Source of the DNA: Candidatus Odinarchaeota archaeon
GTDB taxonomy: Archaea > Asgardarchaeota > JAGGXT01
DNA: 6,746 nt
Assembly (NCBI GenBank): GCA_021162905.1
Contig: JAGGXT010000215.1
Location: 1 to 6,746, forward strand
Direction of reading: 5' to 3'
Shown piece by piece: positions 5,506 through 6,746 of the stretch; the first letter of the stretch is position 1; each line of letters starts with the position of its first letter. The notes beneath the pieces are model-generated. The model saw only the letters and a program-made list of their open reading frames with translations. It did not search any database and was not told the origin of the DNA. Both the position numbers and the translations under genes were made by a program.

Positions 5506-5542
5506 TGATACTATCGATTATTCTATTTCTAATGTCAAATGT

Positions 5543-6328
5543 CTATAGTTTCATATGATATAACTCTCTAAGAATATCGGCTAGCATGTTAACAGCATCG
5601 TCAAATATTTTCTTCCCCTTCTCCTTATTGGCAAGCGTGGGATCTCCGATGACACCTATAGGTGATACCATCTTTGAGCTCCATGAAAAACCACCAATTC
5701 CCCTTGGCTTCTCAATATAAAATGCAGAGTCCTTGTTAAAGAACTTGATCGGTATCCCTTTTTGTATATTATCAGTTTTCACACTTGAAGGAGAAATATG
5801 AAGTATTAGGGAAGTTTCCATTTCTCCAGCATGGAAAGCACCTATCTCCATAGACTCACGGTATTTACTGAAAGCTTCATTACAAATTTTATAGAGTTCT
5901 ATTATTGTGATGAAAACATTATGCTTCTTAGAAAATTCAAAAACCGTTGAACGGAGAATTGCTGCATTTCCACCGTGAGCATTAGCAATGGCTATTTTTC
6001 TTACTCCAAAGGCTGATAGAGATGAGATTATATCCTCAATTACGCTAAGAAAAGTTTTAAGCCTTAATGTAATTGTACCGGGGAAGTCCATGTGCTCATA
6101 AGAACATCCATAAGTTAGTATAGGCAACACTATAACATTAATCTCATCTTTTACAATCTCTTTAGCTTTAGTAATGAGTTCAGAAGCTATAATAGAGTCT
6201 GTAAGTAGAGGTAGATGAGGCCCGTGTTGCTCAACAGATCCTACTGGTAGAACAACAATGGTATTCGGATCAGATATTTTTTCTTTAAACTCATAAGTTG
6301 TAAGATGTATTAAATCTGATTCCTTCAA
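5543..6328 (-). CDS. Creatininase-family metal-dependent amidohydrolase
   Basis: A 261-residue protein of the creatininase / MftE / ArfB superfamily, dinuclear-metal enzymes that open cyclic or formyl amides. The metal ligands are all visible: Glu33 and His35 in PVGSVEQHGPHLP, Asp44, His118 in NAHGGN, and Glu169 in FHAGEMETS (with His166 nearby). HMDFPGTITLR (79-89) is also characteristic, and length is normal. In archaea this family includes ArfB, the formamide hydrolase of F420/riboflavin synthesis, but many members have unknown substrates and nothing here singles out one. The start is a TTG (6328-6326) with GGAGGT (6340-6335) at 6 bases. It overlaps the stop of the zinc-ribbon membrane protein gene as TTGA, so both are co-transcribed and translationally coupled. 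Family certain, substrate not. Confidence 0.88.
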   Translation of the reverse strand: MKESDLIHLTTYEFKEKISDPNTIVVLPVGSVEQHGPHLPLLTDSIIASELITKAKEIVKDEINVIVLPILTYGCSYEHMDFPGTITLRLKTFLSVIEDIISSLSAFGVRKIAIANAHGGNAAILRSTVFEFSKKHNVFITIIELYKICNEAFSKYRESMEIGAFHAGEMETSLILHISPSSVKTDNIQKGIPIKFFNKDSAFYIEKPRGIGGFSWSSKMVSPIGVIGDPTLANKEKGKKIFDDAVNMLADILRELYHMKL

Positions 6329-6746
6329 TCTTTTACCTCCGATAAACTTTTATTATTCCCTCCTAAAGGTTCTCCACAATTTGAACAGAATAATGCGTTA
6401 CTACTCATTTCAAAACCACATTTAGGACATTTAATGGGAAATGTTTTAAGAATATCCTCTGTAAGCTGTGCTATTATTTGCTTACGAGGTTTTGTTATAT
6501 TTCCACCTATGTATCCACCAAAGCCTGCGATGAACCCATTTTTAATTAACGGAAAAACTATTGTTATTATGAAAGTGAATTGACCATATATCGTTATAGG
6601 CAGCACTGTCATTCCATTGAGGAATAGCAAGGCAAAGTAAATCATTACAAAGAAAGTAGCCATATAAAATCCTGAGAGGAAACCTGTAGAAGGTTTTCTT
6701 GTTATAAGGCCAATAACAAACCCAGAAAGAATCCAAAGAGCAATGA
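6325..6746 (-). CDS. Membrane protein with a C-terminal zinc ribbon, 5' end beyond the window
   Basis: The frame is open to the right edge, so the first ATG inside the window (6663-6661) is probably not the start: the 27 codons before it encode another Gly-rich membrane segment (ALWILSGFVIGLITRKPSTG) that continues naturally into the rest. Of about 139 visible residues, the N-terminal two thirds hold about three hydrophobic helices with Gly-x3-Gly spacing (GFIAGFGGYIGG). The C-terminal part holds a zinc ribbon, CPKC at 6429-6418 and CSNC at 6387-6376, ten residues between the pairs, then a short charged tail. The plan (Gly-rich membrane region plus C-terminal double-CxxC ribbon) is common in small archaeal membrane proteins of unknown function. 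It is translationally coupled to the creatininase-family gene, which suggests a functional link that cannot be named. Confidence 0.7.
   Translation of the reverse strand, partial: IALWILSGFVIGLITRKPSTGFLSGFYMATFFVMIYFALLFLNGMTVLPITIYGQFTFIITIVFPLIKNGFIAGFGGYIGGNITKPRKQIIAQLTEDILKTFPIKCPKCGFEMSSNALFCSNCGEPLGGNNKSLSEVKD
6335..6340 (-). promoter_or_regulatory. Shine-Dalgarno site supporting the TTG start of the creatininase-family gene
   Basis: GGAGGT on the minus strand, 6 bases before the TTG at 6328-6326 and inside the coding sequence of the upstream gene. It is the strongest SD in the window. Confidence 0.65.

Noticed and set aside
6542..6736. Minus-strand open frame of 64 codons
   Set aside because: Overlaps the zinc-ribbon membrane gene in another frame; the gene frame is open to the edge and gives coherent membrane helices, this one does not.

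Overview
The window looks like a piece of an AT-rich archaeal chromosome, most likely a thermophilic member of the Thermoproteota (Crenarchaeota). This is inferred from AGA/ATA/AAA-rich codon use, BRE/TATA-like elements in front of genes, GGTG/GAGG Shine-Dalgarno (SD) sites, frequent TTG starts, and small archaeal-style genes (a RelE-type toxin, a sigma-region-4/Tfx-like HTH protein, a creatininase-family hydrolase, zinc-ribbon membrane proteins). I see no rRNA, tRNA, CRISPR array or complete insertion sequence.

Left part (1-1199): accessory and partly decayed. A reading frame on the minus strand runs off the left edge and has no convincing start. A RelB/RelE-type toxin-antitoxin pair follows on the plus strand, coupled by a 4-base overlap. 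Directly after it lies an orphan C-terminal piece of a saccharopine-dehydrogenase-like gene, then about 190 bases without a supportable gene.

Middle (1200-2848, minus strand): a candidate operon holds a four-helix membrane protein, a second two-helix membrane protein in the same frame after one TAA codon, and an HTH protein with a four-cysteine C-terminal domain that starts 44 bases inside the preceding gene. Upstream, with its own promoter, is a small MazG-like nucleotide pyrophosphohydrolase. The membrane/HTH group is the part most likely to be a poorly described system, perhaps a membrane-linked regulator.

Right part (2849-6746): a tandem GNAT protein (plus) is divergent from the MazG-like gene and convergent with a uridine/purine nucleoside phosphorylase (minus). 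The phosphorylase is divergent from a small membrane protein with a DUF5658-like signature (plus). That gene is convergent with a two-gene unit on the minus strand: a membrane protein with a C-terminal zinc ribbon (cut by the right edge), translationally coupled to a creatininase-family amidohydrolase. The MazG-like protein and the phosphorylase suggest nucleotide turnover, but they are separately transcribed and no shared pathway can be shown from this window.
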